From JBGFRR01 sp041695045 (GTDB lineage Bacteria > Bacteroidota > Ignavibacteria > UBA10030): a DNA stretch of 36,944 bases. Below the pieces are notes generated by a model that made no database searches, was not told where the DNA came from, and was given only the letters and a program-made list of their open reading frames with translations. The DNA lies in the NCBI GenBank assembly GCA_041695045.1, contig JBGFRR010000129.1, forward strand, positions 1-36,944. Direction: 5' to 3'. Positions 8,455-17,265 of this stretch are shown here, piece after piece. Position 1 is the stretch's first letter. Every line of letters starts with the position of its first letter. The translations under genes were made by a program, and so were the position numbers.

Positions 8455-8491
8455 CGTCATCCAAGAACTTCTCACAACGGCACTTCTTGCG

Positions 8492-9022
8492 ATGAACACA
8501 GGGCAAACGCTGCTCACCATTTGTGCAATGATTCTCTTGGGGACGACGATCGTTGGCGTCAACCGGACGTTCTTCAGTCACGGTGTGATTCTCCAGCAAA
8601 CAGAAATTGGACTCCATGCTATTTCGCTTGCTCAGGGGATGATTGAAGAAGCGTCGGGAAAAGCGTTCGACAACTTTACCGCTCCCGATACGGGGGGCCA
8701 GACCAATATGCTGACGAGTCCGTCCCAATTGACCGCTCCGTCGGCGTTAGGCCCTGAGGCAGGCGAAAGCTATCGCGGTTCCAACGACTTCAACGACTTC
8801 GATGACTTCAATTTTTTCAGGACGAACCCGTGGGTGATCCATATTCCGGGAGTGGACACACTGAAAATCTTCTGCGCTGTCGACTACGTCGATGATAACG
8901 ATCTAGAAACCCCTGTCGCTAAAACGACGTGGCACAAGCGACTCACCGTGTCTGTCGCTGGTGTTTCCACCCAAGACACAGTGAAGGTTTCAACGGTCTT
9001 TAGTTATTGGTGGTTTCGGTAA
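8492..9022 (+). CDS. Pseudopilin-like protein A1 (GspI/PilV-like, atypical leader)
   Basis: First gene of cassette 1. It starts MNTGQTLLTICAMILLG: a four-residue leader, then a hydrophobic helix (about 5-22), then an alpha-helical stretch and a C-terminal beta domain of about 110 residues. GQTLLT aligns with the canonical prepilin motif GFTLLE but lacks the Phe at +1 and the Glu at +5, so processing by a prepilin peptidase is uncertain. The paralogue at 11184 shares QTLL, the IEE.S.K.FDN segment and an acidic DFNDFDDFN/DVDDYN patch. The ATG at 8492 fits this alignment and the sigma-54 start site near 8465. The stop overlaps the next ATG (TAATG). Role in a pilus or pseudopilus tip is inferred. 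Confidence 0.65.
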   Translation: MNTGQTLLTICAMILLGTTIVGVNRTFFSHGVILQQTEIGLHAISLAQGMIEEASGKAFDNFTAPDTGGQTNMLTSPSQLTAPSALGPEAGESYRGSNDFNDFDDFNFFRTNPWVIHIPGVDTLKIFCAVDYVDDNDLETPVAKTTWHKRLTVSVAGVSTQDTVKVSTVFSYWWFR

Positions 9023-9660
9023 TGGGTACGAGCACGCTCTTCGATATCGTCTCTTCAACGATGGTTGCCGGCATCCTTCTGCTGATGGTGCTGCGGTTGA
9101 ATATGCAAGCGAACGAAGCCAGCGCGTTGTATAATACCAACCTGACCTTGCAAGAGAATATGACTGCTCTGGTAGGAATCATCGAACATGATTTCCGGCG
9201 CATCGGTTACTGTAAGGATTACACTAAGATTCCCGAGCCCACGCGTTCCATTCGGATTGCGGATTCAAGCCGCATCCGGTTCTGGCTCGATGTTGACAAC
9301 AAGGGTACGGTCGATTCCATTTACTACTACCTTGGTGATCTGGATACGAGCACGATCAACCCGAGGGATCGAATCCTCTATCGTCAAGTAAACACCTCTC
9401 CTCCCCAAGCGTTTCACATGGGTGTAACCGTATTTCATCTACGGTATTTGGGTGCGGAGGGAGATACACTCATTACTCCTGTCGCAGATCCGCGCGAGGT
9501 CTATTTGATAGATATCAACGTCGGCATCGAGGCGCCCGCACCGTTTCAGGTTCTCTTTCAGGCGCAGGCGGCTCATGTTGGTCCTGATTCCGTTCATGCT
9601 GATTTCCAACAATTCTGGCGTCAGATTCGTCTGGCAGCCCGCAATCTTCGTAATCGTTAG
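9022..9660 (+). CDS. Pseudopilin-like protein B1 (GspJ/PilW-like)
   Basis: Starts MGTSTLFDIVSSTMVAGILL, with a TM helix at about 10-27 immediately after a two-residue leader. A helical stretch (LTLQENMTALVGIIEHDFRRIGYC) follows, then a beta-rich domain. The pattern of helix, then IEHDFRRIGY, then SxRIRFWLDVDNKGxxDSIYYYLGD resembles GspJ/PilW minor pilins. There is no canonical prepilin cleavage motif. The equivalent protein at 11729 shares MGT, the LEHDLYKIGY block and the DVDxDGxxDTxxYxLGD block. The ATG overlaps the stop of A1 by one base, pointing to translational coupling. Membrane-anchored, exported domain; function inferred from family resemblance only. Confidence 0.62.
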   Translation: MGTSTLFDIVSSTMVAGILLLMVLRLNMQANEASALYNTNLTLQENMTALVGIIEHDFRRIGYCKDYTKIPEPTRSIRIADSSRIRFWLDVDNKGTVDSIYYYLGDLDTSTINPRDRILYRQVNTSPPQAFHMGVTVFHLRYLGAEGDTLITPVADPREVYLIDINVGIEAPAPFQVLFQAQAAHVGPDSVHADFQQFWRQIRLAARNLRNR

Positions 9661-9669
9661 AGGGCAACG

Positions 9670-10878
9670 ATGGGACGCACCGCATTGTTGATGGTGATGG
9701 GATTCAGCGGCATTATGCTCATGATGGGCTTAAACCTCTCGCGCATCTCCATCCGCTCGTACGAAAACTATGTGGAGTATTACAATCGGACCGTTGCGCA
9801 CCAAATTGCCGTTGCAGTGGCAAACCGGTATTGTAACGAGCTCTATCGCTTCCCGAACGCACGCCCGACCGTAAACAATATCAGCTTCAGTGGGGGCAGA
9901 GCTGCGGTGACGACTGCTGATTCCTCCGGAGGACGAGTGTGGATGAGGGTAACGAGCGAGTATGACGGCGTTCGGGATACGATCATGATCCAGTGGGGGC
10001 TGAGCAGGTTTTCGAAGTTTGCGTACTTCAGTAACATCGAAGGGTCGATCTACTGGATCAGCGGCGACACCGTCTGGGGGCCGTTCCATACTCAGCAGCG
10101 GGTGAATGTTTCGGGCAGTCCGGTCTTCTATGGCAAGGTGACGACGAAGAACGGGATCTTCAGAAGTCCAAGGTTGTCCAAGCCAAAATTCTACGGCGGC
10201 TATCAATCCCCCGTGAATATCACCTTGCCGTCCGATCTCAATCCGCTCATTAACGCGGCCAGTATGGGCGGCAAGTTGTTTAGGAACACGGATGTTGAGA
10301 TTACGTTTCATGAGGATAGCACCATCACGGTGAAGGAAGGAGCGAATCCTCCGCAGAGACATCCTATTGCAACGTATGCGCGCAACGGGACAATCTTTGT
10401 GCAGGATGGAAACCTTCGCGTCAAGGGAACCGTCGCCGGGAAGTTAACGATTGGCGCCTCTGGTAGCTCCGGCGCTGCCAAGGGAAATGTCTGGATCGAC
10501 GATGACATTGTTTACAAGCGAGATCCACAACAGGGCCCATCACCGGACTTGCTCGGGATTTGTGCACAGAACAATATCATCATCACCGACAATGCAGCAA
10601 ACCGCTCCGACGTCCGCATTCACGCTGCATTATTTTCACTTTCGGGCGGACTCACGGCGCAGAACTTTAGGACCCGCGGCCCCAGCGGAACTATTCATCT
10701 GATCGGAGGGATTACGCAGCACCAGCGTGGGCCTGTTGGGATCTTCAGCGGTTCCCCGCCCCGTATCACCAATGGCTTCTACAAGAATTACCGGTATGAC
10801 GAGCGCCTTATGGTCGATTCTCCACCGTTCTTTCCCTTAACCGGTAGTCACGAAATCCTTTCGTGGTATGAGAGGTGA
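9670..10878 (+). CDS. PilX/GspK-like protein C1 with DUF4900-like domain
   Basis: The 402-residue product begins MGRTALLMVMGFSGIMLMM with a TM helix right after a short leader. A helical segment (YYNRTVAHQIAVAVANRYC) follows that resembles the PilX N-terminal region. The large exported part has the block GPFHTQQRVNVSGSPVFYGK, a beta-helix-like region (NNIIITDNAANRSDVRIHAALF) and the ending ILSWYER. These features recall DUF4900 proteins found with type IV pilus genes (assignment from memory). The paralogue at 12310 shares MGR[TA][AS]L, the YY-A-IA-AN helix and a W-[KY]-E end. It is probably the largest, tip-exposed member of the set. Confidence 0.62.
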   Translation: MGRTALLMVMGFSGIMLMMGLNLSRISIRSYENYVEYYNRTVAHQIAVAVANRYCNELYRFPNARPTVNNISFSGGRAAVTTADSSGGRVWMRVTSEYDGVRDTIMIQWGLSRFSKFAYFSNIEGSIYWISGDTVWGPFHTQQRVNVSGSPVFYGKVTTKNGIFRSPRLSKPKFYGGYQSPVNITLPSDLNPLINAASMGGKLFRNTDVEITFHEDSTITVKEGANPPQRHPIATYARNGTIFVQDGNLRVKGTVAGKLTIGASGSSGAAKGNVWIDDDIVYKRDPQQGPSPDLLGICAQNNIIITDNAANRSDVRIHAALFSLSGGLTAQNFRTRGPSGTIHLIGGITQHQRGPVGIFSGSPPRITNGFYKNYRYDERLMVDSPPFFPLTGSHEILSWYER

Positions 10879-11183
10879 GTTGTTCAGGGTGTTCCTTCCC
10901 GCCAGAGTGCATTCCAATCACTCAAGACAAATTCTTGACTCGTTCCTTCTCCCAAGTGCCTTCCAGCTTCAAACACGCTTGAGACACACAGCGAAAGTTT
11001 TTTTTGCTCCGCGCCCGAAGCAGTCGTTCCGGCCGATGCTGCGAAAAAAGCGTATTCAATGGTTTCGGGTAAACGTTATCGTGGGGTAGTCAGGAAAGCA
11101 CTGTAACATGGCTCCTCGTATTTGTTAAATCCCGATACCGCACGCCAACACACTGCTGAGCCGCATTAGAAGGTGTTGCAATT
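10879..11183 (+). other. Gap between the two pilin-like cassettes
   Basis: A 305-base stretch without a gene. It has a T8 run near 11000 and one partial GAAAAAAGCG match at 11043-11052. I found no sigma-54 site with correct spacing; the nearest, close to 11083-11100, has 11 instead of 10 bases between GG and GC. Cassette 2 may therefore be read from the 8439 promoter or from an unrecognised promoter here. Confidence 0.45.
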
Positions 11184-11717
11184 ATGTCCGGGTCACAAAC
11201 ATTGCTCTCGCTGGGCAGCCTCACACTGCTTTCCTTTCTCACGCTTGCGGCAAATCGCGCCATTCTCACTTCATACTCTAACATGCTCCAGACACAGGCG
11301 ATGATTGCTGCGATTACTCAAGCCGAGAACATCCTTGAGGAAATTGAGTCGAAAAAATTCGACAACGCATTTGTGGAACAACAAACTGGAGAGCAGCGAG
11401 GCCCTCGCCGCAGACGAATGCCGCCAGGACTCGCCAAAAAGCCGAGCGACTTCACGCCACCGGGACTCCTTGGTAAAGAGCAGGGAGAGCGATACCCGTG
11501 GTTGAATGACGTCGATGACTATAATGGTCTTCAGATCAGCACGTGGAACCCGGTGTTTCATGATTCCCTCTCGGTCAGGATTTCCGTTTATTACGTTGAC
11601 CCCCGACAACCGGTCGAACCAACAACGACCCAGACAACGGCCAAGAAGGTCGAGGTCCATGTGTATGCACCGGCAATGCAGGATACGCTCAAAGTTCAGC
11701 GGGTCATTTATCAATGA
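11184..11717 (+). CDS. Pseudopilin-like protein A2 (GspI/PilV-like, atypical leader)
   Basis: Paralogue of the protein at 8492. It starts MSGSQTLLSLGSLTLLSFL with a TM helix at about 6-24. The helical block ITQAENILEEIESKKFDN matches the typical AE-x-LEE helix of GspI/PilV proteins. SQTLLS takes the place of the GFTLLE cleavage motif, so +1 Phe and +5 Glu are again missing. An Arg/Pro-rich loop (RGPRRRRMPPGLAKKP) follows, then the conserved NDVDDYN patch and a C-terminal beta domain with RISVYYVDPR. Three bases and a strong GAGGAGG site separate its stop region from gene B2. Conservation of the odd leader in both copies argues that it is functional. Confidence 0.65.
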   Translation: MSGSQTLLSLGSLTLLSFLTLAANRAILTSYSNMLQTQAMIAAITQAENILEEIESKKFDNAFVEQQTGEQRGPRRRRMPPGLAKKPSDFTPPGLLGKEQGERYPWLNDVDDYNGLQISTWNPVFHDSLSVRISVYYVDPRQPVEPTTTQTTAKKVEVHVYAPAMQDTLKVQRVIYQ

Positions 11718-11728
11718 GGAGGTGAATG

Positions 11729-12307
11729 ATGGGGACACAATGGGATTATATCGGCTCTCTCGTTATAGGCGGAATCGTCATTGTCATTGTGCTTTCCATC
11801 AGCAACACGCTGACGACGACGTATCATCGCACGCGTGATCTGATTTCCCAGGAAGCTGCCCTCCATCTCGTGCGAATCCTCGAGCACGACCTCTACAAGA
11901 TTGGATATCTCACGCCGGGGGTTCCTGTTGTGGAGGCGGATTCCACCCGTCTCAGGTTTACACTGGATGTTGACGAGGATGGAATACCGGATACCCTTGG
12001 CTACGTTCTCGGCGATACAGCAGGACTTTCACAAACGACGAATCCGTTGGACAAGCCCCTCTATCGCGCACTCAACAATGAAGAACCGGTCGGCGTGGCC
12101 ATCGGGCTGGTGGACTTCTCATTCGCGTATTTTGATACAGGGGGAATACGGATGGAGTATGATTCGCTGAAGGCCGAGCGACATCGAGCTACGATTCGAT
12201 CCATTGAGGTCGCGTTCAAAGTCGAACCGGCAGAACCGATTGACACCACGTACATTCCTGTGGTCATCAGGAGACTTATCAGGCCGCGGAATCTCACGCT
12301 CTGGTAA
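11729..12307 (+). CDS. Pseudopilin-like protein B2 (GspJ/PilW-like)
   Basis: Begins MGTQWDYIGSLVIGGIVIVI with a TM helix at about 9-27. The helix block EAALHLVRILEHDLYKIGYL and the RLRFTLDVDEDGIPDTLGYVLGD block match B1 at 9022. Two adjacent ATGs exist (11726 and 11729). The second is chosen because it gives the MGT start of the paralogue and a normal distance from the AGGAGG ribosome site at 11717-11722. Family resemblance is to GspJ/PilW minor pilins, without their peptidase motif. It is followed two bases later by C2. Confidence 0.62.
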   Translation: MGTQWDYIGSLVIGGIVIVIVLSISNTLTTTYHRTRDLISQEAALHLVRILEHDLYKIGYLTPGVPVVEADSTRLRFTLDVDEDGIPDTLGYVLGDTAGLSQTTNPLDKPLYRALNNEEPVGVAIGLVDFSFAYFDTGGIRMEYDSLKAERHRATIRSIEVAFKVEPAEPIDTTYIPVVIRRLIRPRNLTLW

Positions 12308-12309
12308 CT

Positions 12310-13449
12310 ATGGGACGAGCATCCCTCATCATAGTCCTCGGCGCCTCGCTCGCGTTGAGTGTGTTGAATCTTCAGATCAACAAGAGCTCAGAGCGGGCTA
12401 TTGAAAACATGGTGGCGTACTATGAAGCTTCCATTGCCCGCGACCTGGCAAACCAATCGCTCGGCTACCTGTTGACCCAGCTTGCTGATAGCGCAACGTG
12501 GAGAGTCGTCCGCCCTGCCCTGCTTCCTTCCAGCGTCTTTGCCGATGTTGGTCCCTCGACAATCCTCTATACTGTAAGAGATACAGTGGTAATCATCAGC
12601 GGACGCCGTATTGACGCGATCCGGATGGATGTTGAAGCTAAGTATGAAAAGCAGACCCACCATGCCGCAGTGTACATCGACCGGAATTTTGGCATTGTGC
12701 CGCCGGCTGTTCGCGGCGCAATGACCGCGCAGGGACCGCTCAACCAAACTGTGAGTGATATGCTTATCGACGGTCGCGACCACAACCTCCAAGGAAGTAT
12801 TATTGCCAATGCAGGTGTTTTCAGCGTTTCATCTGCGATCGCCTTTACCAACCTCGGCACGGCACGCATTGGAGGGACCAGTGAGTCCGGCTCTGACTAT
12901 CCCCCATCGTATCCGGAAAACCCGGCAGTGGTTGAGCAGGAGTACAATTGGGATGGAACATTCCCGAACTCGCCGGACAACGTGCTGGGACTTTCAGATG
13001 GGACGTTAAAAGAAATTGCCAAACGCGGCATCAATGGGAGTCAGTACGTAACCGACCCCAGAAAGCTGAAATACCCTCTATCGGGCGTGACGTATGTGGA
13101 GCTTCCGGCGGGTGTCACATGGAGAGTGGCCAGGCTGGGTACCAATCCTACAGGCATCCTCGTTGTGCACAATACATCATTGTCCTCGCGTATCGATAAT
13201 ATATCGACGACGAGGAAAACTGTCTTCACGGGTCTCATCATCGCTGACAATATGTTCCATATCCACCTGGATGTTCTCGGTGCTATCGTGTTGCTCTCCA
13301 AGAATCTTGAGACAGTGCGGGAATGTCGCGGGAATGACGACCACCGAGTACGCTTCAGTAGCGAGGCAATCCGACGAGCGATTCGCATTGTGCAGCAAGA
13401 GGGGAGCGGATGGGCGGGAAGAATCCCGGTCCTTGGATGGAAAGAGTGA
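12310..13449 (+). CDS. PilX/GspK-like protein C2
   Basis: 379 residues starting MGRASLIIVLGASLALSVLN (TM helix), then ENMVAYYEASIARDLANQSL, the PilX-like helix shared with C1. The exported part has VSDMLIDGRDHNLQGSIIAN, a DGRDH motif I associate with PilX-type pilus proteins. A predicted beta-helix region (TGILVVHNTSLSSRIDNIS...FTGLIIADNMFHIHLDVLGAI) follows, and the protein ends VLGWKE. Sequence identity with C1 is low outside the N-terminus and C-terminus, so the two cassettes are old duplicates or were acquired separately. The small exported gene 13482-13916 follows closely. Confidence 0.6.
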   Translation: MGRASLIIVLGASLALSVLNLQINKSSERAIENMVAYYEASIARDLANQSLGYLLTQLADSATWRVVRPALLPSSVFADVGPSTILYTVRDTVVIISGRRIDAIRMDVEAKYEKQTHHAAVYIDRNFGIVPPAVRGAMTAQGPLNQTVSDMLIDGRDHNLQGSIIANAGVFSVSSAIAFTNLGTARIGGTSESGSDYPPSYPENPAVVEQEYNWDGTFPNSPDNVLGLSDGTLKEIAKRGINGSQYVTDPRKLKYPLSGVTYVELPAGVTWRVARLGTNPTGILVVHNTSLSSRIDNISTTRKTVFTGLIIADNMFHIHLDVLGAIVLLSKNLETVRECRGNDDHRVRFSSEAIRRAIRIVQQEGSGWAGRIPVLGWKE

Positions 13450-13481
13450 CAAAAATCGTTTATCGCAGCCGATCTCATAGA

Positions 13482-13916
13482 ATGCTGTATCGACTTTTCC
13501 ATACCGCACACGCCGTACGAGTCGCCTGGTTGGCGATGGTATTCCCCGTTGTCGTTGTTGCACAGCGGCCCGCCACGACGACAACAAATGACACCCCGTT
13601 GAAAGCGGTACAGCTCTTCAAGAGTGCACTCGATGCCAACAATGCTGAAAGAATACGCGGCTACCTCACCGAGGAGGACGGCTCCGGACCGCTCAAGAGA
13701 ATCCACTACGAGAAAACTCAACGCTCGCTGGAAGGACTCATCGCAATGTGGCAAGGACGAACGTTCCAATATGGAACGACAATGTACTCCAGGAATGATA
13801 CACGTGCGACAGTGAATGTGGAGGTTCCTTCACTCTCGCAATCGGTTCAGTTCATTCTCCTGAAGTTCGGTAATCGGTGGTACGTTTTTGACATGGAAAT
13901 TTATTTTAAAGAATAG
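13482..13916 (+). CDS. Small exported protein, NTF2/DUF4878-like
   Basis: 144 residues with an N-terminal signal sequence ending near VVVVAQRP, then KAVQLFKSALDANNAERIRGY, a helix typical of NTF2-like or DUF4878-type folds that often occur in lipoproteins. The rest is a beta sheet-like region ending VQFILLKFGNRWYVFDMEIYF. Start choice: the ATG at 13482 gives a normal signal peptide; earlier in-frame ATGs (13410, 13437) overlap the end of C2. Its position right after cassette 2 suggests the same transcript and perhaps a role in the same assembly. Function unknown. Confidence 0.6.
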   Translation: MLYRLFHTAHAVRVAWLAMVFPVVVVAQRPATTTTNDTPLKAVQLFKSALDANNAERIRGYLTEEDGSGPLKRIHYEKTQRSLEGLIAMWQGRTFQYGTTMYSRNDTRATVNVEVPSLSQSVQFILLKFGNRWYVFDMEIYFKE

Positions 13917-14020
13917 TTGCATCAAAAATTTCGCTTTCTCCACTGCATCGATTGTAACGTCACTCCTCAGCTTGCCCTTCACCCAATTCAACGGTATATT
14001 GCCTCCGTTCAGCAAACCGT

Positions 14021-16030
14021 ATGAGCACCACTCTTCAAGCCGTATCATCGCTCCGCTTCGACCGGAGAGGTTTCTCCGACCAGACGCTGCTCGAGCTCTA
14101 CGAGCACCTCCTTCTGCCCCGGATGATCGAAGAAAAAATGCTTTTGCTCATCCGTCAGGGAAAACTCTCCAAGTGGTTCTCCGGCATCGGACAGGAGGCC
14201 ATTGCGGTCGGCTGTACGCTTGCCCTCAAGTCTACTGATTTCATCCTCCCCTTGCATCGCAACCTTGGCGTATTCACGAGCCGCGACCTCCCGCTCCGGA
14301 AACTCTTCGCGCAGTGGCAGGGGAAGCGCTCCGGCTTCACGAAAGGGCGCGATCGTTCCTTCCATTTCGGCACGGTGGAATACCGTATCATCGGCATGAT
14401 TTCCCACCTCGGCGCCATGCTCGGTGTGGCAGACGGGCTTGCGCTGGCGAGCAACCTCGACCGCACCGACGAGATCGCTCTTGTGTTCTCCGGCGACGCT
14501 GGGACGAGCGAAGGCGACTTCCACGAGGCAGTGAACGTTGCGGCTGTGTGGGATTTGCCCGTCATCTTCTTGATCGAGAACAACGGCTACGGACTTTCGA
14601 CGCCTTCAAACGAGCAATTCCGCTGCAAGCAATTGACCGATAAGGCCATCGGATACGGGATTGAAGGAATTCGAGTGGACGGAAATAACGTGCTCGAGGT
14701 GTATGATACGACACGGCGGATTGCCGAGCGGATGAGAAAGCACCGGAAACCCCTTCTCCTTGAAGCGGTAACGTTTCGACTGCGCGGACATGAAGAAGCG
14801 TCGGGAACGAAGTACGTTCCACCCGAGCTCGTCAAGGAGTGGAAAGAAAAAGACCCGGTTGAGAACTATCAGCGGTATTTGATTGAAATTGGATTACTGA
14901 CGGAGGATCGGCTGAAGACGATCCGTAAGGAATTCAGCGCCCGCATCGACGAGGCGTGGGAAGCTACAATCGCCGAGCCCGACATTGTGCCCGACCGAGA
15001 AGAGGAGCTGCGGGATGTGTATGCACAGCAGCAGCCATCGTTGGTGCCGCCGAACACCGAACGTCAATCGACGAAGCGATTCGTCAACGCTATCTCCGAC
15101 GGCTTGCGCCAGGCGATGGAGCGTGACGCCGGCCTCGTCCTAATGGGACAAGATATAGCGGAGTATGGTGGGGTGTTCAAAGTGACAGAGGGGTTTGTCG
15201 AACAGTTTGGAAAAGAGCGGGTGCGGAACACGCCGCTCTGTGAATCGGCGGTCATTGCCGCTGCACTGGGACTTGCGATCCGCGGCCGCGCATCGATGGT
15301 AGAAATGCAGTTCGCCGACTTTGTGACCTGCGGTTTCAATCAGATCGTGAACAACCTGGCCAAGACACACTACCGTTGGGGACAGAGTGTGAATGCGACT
15401 GTTCGCATGCCCACTGGCGCCGGCGTCGGTGCAGGGCCATTCCACTCGCAAAGCACCGAGGCATGGTTCACGCATGTGCCCGGCCTGAAGGTGGTCTATC
15501 CCTCCAATCCGTTCGACGCGAAAGGCCTGCTCACCACAGCGTTGATCGACCCGAATCCCGTGCTGTACTTCGAGCACAAGTTTCTCTACCGAAGCATCGA
15601 AGGGTTGGTGCCGGATGATTACTACAATCTCCCTTTTGGAGAAGCGCGCATCGTGGCACCCGGCGAGCACGTTACCGTTGTCGCTTACGGACTTGCAGTC
15701 CATTGGGTGATGGAATTGTTGCCGGAATTTCCGAGCGTGAGCATCGAGGTGATCGACCTGCGCACGCTGCTGCCGTGGGATACAGCAACGGTCTTCGCTT
15801 CCGTTGAAAAGACGGGAAAGTGTTTGGTGGTGCACGAAGATACGTTCTTCGGCGGCATTGGCGGTGAGATTGCGGCAACGATTCAGGAAGAGCGATTCCA
15901 ATTTCTCGACGCGCCCGTTATGCGATTAGGCTCGCTTGATACGCCCGTGCCGTTCAACGCCGCCCTCGAACAGCAATTCCTCGCCAAGAGCCGGCTGAAA
16001 GATGCACTTGCAGCATTGATGAAGTACTGA
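14021..16030 (+). CDS. 2-oxoacid dehydrogenase E1 component, fused alpha and beta subunits
   Basis: Decarboxylates a 2-oxoacid with thiamine diphosphate and passes the acyl group to the E2 lipoyl domain. The 669 residues join an E1-alpha part (about 20-340) to an E1-beta part (about 350-669). The alpha part has the TPP/Mg motif FSGDAGTSEGDFHEAVNVA ending in IENN. The beta part contains MGQDIAEYGGVFKVTEGF and VPGLKVVYPSNPFDAKGLL. Fused E1 proteins of this type are common in Bacteroidota and are usually annotated as branched-chain (2-oxoisovalerate) or generic E1. Substrate cannot be read from sequence. No E2 or E3 gene is in the window. Start ATG at 14021. Confidence 0.93.
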   Translation: MSTTLQAVSSLRFDRRGFSDQTLLELYEHLLLPRMIEEKMLLLIRQGKLSKWFSGIGQEAIAVGCTLALKSTDFILPLHRNLGVFTSRDLPLRKLFAQWQGKRSGFTKGRDRSFHFGTVEYRIIGMISHLGAMLGVADGLALASNLDRTDEIALVFSGDAGTSEGDFHEAVNVAAVWDLPVIFLIENNGYGLSTPSNEQFRCKQLTDKAIGYGIEGIRVDGNNVLEVYDTTRRIAERMRKHRKPLLLEAVTFRLRGHEEASGTKYVPPELVKEWKEKDPVENYQRYLIEIGLLTEDRLKTIRKEFSARIDEAWEATIAEPDIVPDREEELRDVYAQQQPSLVPPNTERQSTKRFVNAISDGLRQAMERDAGLVLMGQDIAEYGGVFKVTEGFVEQFGKERVRNTPLCESAVIAAALGLAIRGRASMVEMQFADFVTCGFNQIVNNLAKTHYRWGQSVNATVRMPTGAGVGAGPFHSQSTEAWFTHVPGLKVVYPSNPFDAKGLLTTALIDPNPVLYFEHKFLYRSIEGLVPDDYYNLPFGEARIVAPGEHVTVVAYGLAVHWVMELLPEFPSVSIEVIDLRTLLPWDTATVFASVEKTGKCLVVHEDTFFGGIGGEIAATIQEERFQFLDAPVMRLGSLDTPVPFNAALEQQFLAKSRLKDALAALMKY

Positions 16031-16037
16031 TAACCGT

Positions 16038-16058
16038 GCGAAGGTTTCAAACCTTTGC
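16038..16058. repeat. Short intergenic palindrome
   Basis: GCGAAGGTTT and AAACCTTTGC form a 10-bp near-perfect palindrome around one base, between the E1 gene and the PLP enzyme. There is no T run, so it is not a classic terminator. It may be a dispersed palindromic repeat. Confidence 0.5.
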
Positions 16059-16073
16059 AAAGCGCTCCATGCC

Positions 16074-17207
16074 ATGACCATTGATGAACTTCTCACACCC
16101 GCGCTTCTGTTAGACCTCGAAATCCTTGAGCGCAACCTGAAGACGATGCAAGAGCGCGCGAACAAGCTGCGCGTTGCCCTCCGCCCGCATATCAAAACGC
16201 ACAAGTGTATCGAGATCGGCAAGCGACAGCTCGCGCTCGGTGCAAAAGGCGTCACCGTCTCCACATTCTATGAAGCGGAGCAGTTTGCAGCGGCGGGATT
16301 CAAGGACATCACCTGGGCGTTTCCGGTTCCCCCCGTCTATGCCGAAAAAGCTGCCGAGCTTGCCGACAGGGTCACGTTCCGGCTTCTTGTCGATAGCCTT
16401 GAAGCAGTCGGTCATCTCGAGAAGGCTGCCCGCGTGAGAGGCATCAAGCTCCATGTATGGTTGAAAGTGGATTGCGGTTATCACCGCGAAGGTGTTGACC
16501 CGCGCGGCAAGCTCGCTGAAGATATCGTGCGGCGGTTCTCGAAGTCTAAGGTGTTCGAGTTCGACGGTGTTCTGACGTACGCTGGGCACTCATACCGCGC
16601 CCGCAGCCGCGATGAGATTCTGCCGATAGCCCAGCAGGAACGCGATGAACTCGTAGGCTTTGCAGAACGAATGCGCCAGCTCGGCTATGACGTGCCGGGC
16701 GTGAGCATCGGTTCAACACCAACGATGTCGGTGGTTGACGACCTGAGCGGCGTTACGGAAATCCGCCCCGGCAATTATGTGTTTTATGACTACACGCAAG
16801 CGGTGATCGGCAGTTGTAGTGTGGCCGACTGCGCGCTCACGGTACTTTCATCTGTCATCTCGCATCAGCCGGGGGCAACGCATTTTCTCGTCGATGCCGG
16901 AGCGCTGGCGTTGTCAAAAGATGAGGGACCGACGCACGTCCGGAATGACATGGATATGGGCGTGCTCTTCGAGGATTACCTCCGTAGCCGGCTGGTTTCC
17001 CATATTCACCTGCGCACGCTTTCGCAAGAGCACGGCAAAGTTGTTTCGAATGAGCCGAAGTATATCGAGGGGAAGTATGCCGTCGGCGAGCGCGTGCGGA
17101 TTCTGGAGCATCACTCCTGCCTCACCGCGGCGCAGTTCGACTATTATCACGTCGTGAAGGGAGAGCAGGTTGTCGACCGGTGGAAGATTTTGCGGGGGAG
17201 GACGTGA
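16074..17207 (+). CDS. D-threonine aldolase / D-serine dehydratase-like PLP enzyme
   Basis: 377 residues of the alanine-racemase-N-type fold. The N-terminal TIM barrel has TPALLLDLEILERNL and RPHIKTHK, where K41 is the expected PLP lysine. The C-terminal beta domain ends with EHHSCLTA, the His-x-Cys metal site of DSD1-type D-serine dehydratases and D-threonine aldolases. Family members cleave D-threonine or deaminate D-serine; which of these applies cannot be decided here. The gene follows the E1 gene by 43 bases and may share its transcript. Start ATG at 16074, which begins right at the conserved LLTPALLLD segment. Confidence 0.88.
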   Translation: MTIDELLTPALLLDLEILERNLKTMQERANKLRVALRPHIKTHKCIEIGKRQLALGAKGVTVSTFYEAEQFAAAGFKDITWAFPVPPVYAEKAAELADRVTFRLLVDSLEAVGHLEKAARVRGIKLHVWLKVDCGYHREGVDPRGKLAEDIVRRFSKSKVFEFDGVLTYAGHSYRARSRDEILPIAQQERDELVGFAERMRQLGYDVPGVSIGSTPTMSVVDDLSGVTEIRPGNYVFYDYTQAVIGSCSVADCALTVLSSVISHQPGATHFLVDAGALALSKDEGPTHVRNDMDMGVLFEDYLRSRLVSHIHLRTLSQEHGKVVSNEPKYIEGKYAVGERVRILEHHSCLTAAQFDYYHVVKGEQVVDRWKILRGRT

Positions 17208-17265
17208 ATTGATTCTCGCAGATGAAACCTGTACATTCATCGCCACAGAAACTATCGTTGGTGTC

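Noticed and set aside
8450..8491. Earlier TTG start for the first pilin-like gene
   Set aside because: It lies upstream of the predicted sigma-54 transcription start, and the paralogue aligns with the ATG at 8492.
11083..11100. Possible second sigma-54 promoter before cassette 2
   Set aside because: GG and GC are 11 bases apart instead of 10 and the flanking bases do not fit the consensus.
15140..15901. A 253-residue minus-strand frame inside the E1 gene
   Set aside because: Shadow of the well-conserved E1-beta coding region.
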